From JACPAP01 sp035287045 (GTDB lineage: Bacteria; Gemmatimonadota; Gemmatimonadetes; Gemmatimonadales; GWC2-71-9), in NCBI GenBank assembly GCA_035287045.1, contig DATECF010000188.1:1-6027 (forward strand): a stretch of 6,027 nucleotides of DNA, written 5' to 3'. Below are positions 5,812-6,027 of the stretch, one piece after another. Within the stretch, counting starts at the first letter, position 1. Each line of letters starts with the position of its first letter. The notes under the pieces are model-generated. The model was given only the letters and a program-made list of their open reading frames with translations. It ran no database searches and was not told the DNA's origin. The position numbers and the translations under genes are program-made.

Positions 5812-6027
5812 ATGCGTGTGAGAATCTGTCTTGCCACCGCCGTGCTGCTCGCTGGGGCGGCGCCGGCGCCCGCGGTCGCCCAGGGCAATACCTCCGCCGC
5901 CGACACCCGCGAGGTTCAGACCTACCGGCTCACCATTCAGAAGCTCCAGCAGCTGAACCGAGCTAAGGCCGACCTCCAGCGCCAGCGGGACGTCGACCCC
6001 GCCTATCAGCAGCTGCAGAAGAGGAAG
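5812..6027 (+). CDS. Secreted coiled-coil-like protein, 3' end outside the window
   Basis: Seventy-two codons are open to the window end with no stop, so the gene is partial at its 3' end. Residues 1-23 form a clear signal peptide: basic MRVR, the hydrophobic stretch LATAVLLAGAAPAPA, and the cleavage motif AVA before Gln24. There is no lipobox cysteine after the core (the only Cys is residue 6), so it is probably a soluble periplasmic or secreted protein. From about residue 34 the visible mature part is Gln-, Lys-, Arg- and Leu-rich with heptad-like spacing (YRLTIQKLQQLNRAKADLQR at 38-57), suggesting an amphipathic helix or coiled coil. The ATG is fixed by the strong ribosome site. It follows the 140-residue protein gene by 20 bases and is probably the third gene of the kinase operon. 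Function is unknown; the missing C-terminus could hold a recognisable domain. Confidence 0.8.
   Translation, partial: MRVRICLATAVLLAGAAPAPAVAQGNTSAADTREVQTYRLTIQKLQQLNRAKADLQRQRDVDPAYQQLQKRK

Noticed and set aside
1..6027. CRISPR arrays, tRNA or rRNA genes, insertion sequences, phage genes or known defence systems
   Set aside because: No spaced repeats, RNA-gene signatures, transposase or recombinase motifs were seen. The Ser/Thr kinases alone do not indicate a defence system.

Overview
The window is very GC-rich, densely coding bacterial DNA whose genes favour G or C at third codon positions. It holds two gene groups around a divergent promoter region, plus one gene on the left edge. The gene types are two Hanks-type Ser/Thr kinases (one with a PEGA domain), a TPR/FlgD-Ig envelope protein and a two-domain rhodanese. 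With the strong Shine-Dalgarno sites, this fits a soil-type Gram-negative with many eukaryote-like kinases. Gemmatimonadota is my best guess; Acidobacteriota or Myxococcota are possible. The lineage is an inference from style, not from a marker gene.

Layout. (1) 50-925, plus strand: a thiosulfate/3-mercaptopyruvate sulfurtransferase-like protein with an inactive first and a cysteine-bearing second rhodanese domain. (2) 1936-3222 and 926-1939, minus strand: a two-gene operon with an ATGA overlap. It encodes a single-pass Ser/Thr kinase with a C-terminal PEGA domain, then an envelope protein with a signal peptide, a TPR-like helical region, a FlgD-like Ig domain and two membrane segments. This operon meets the rhodanese gene tail to tail with no base between them. 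(3) 3223-3340: a 118-bp divergent intergenic region with the only AT-richer patch in the window and a short inverted repeat. (4) 3341-5341, 5369-5791 and 5812 to beyond the right edge, plus strand: an operon of a second Ser/Thr kinase (four predicted membrane helices and a cytoplasmic coiled-coil tail), a 140-residue protein of unknown function with an internal duplication, and a secreted coiled-coil protein cut by the window end.

How the genes may work together. Two catalytically complete but differently built kinases are transcribed away from one control region. The left kinase and its partner both appear to put domains outside the membrane (PEGA, and TPR plus FlgD-Ig), suggesting an envelope-facing signalling pair. 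The right kinase has almost no extracytoplasmic sequence, so it probably senses through its membrane helices or coiled coil. Its operon partners are a small duplicated alpha/beta protein, which may be a free-standing LeuA-regulatory-like domain, and an exported helical protein. Nothing here is a known defence or mobile system. The least ordinary items are the four-helix/coiled-coil kinase architecture, the duplicated small protein, and an exact 16-bp tandem duplication whose junction forms the kinase stop codon.
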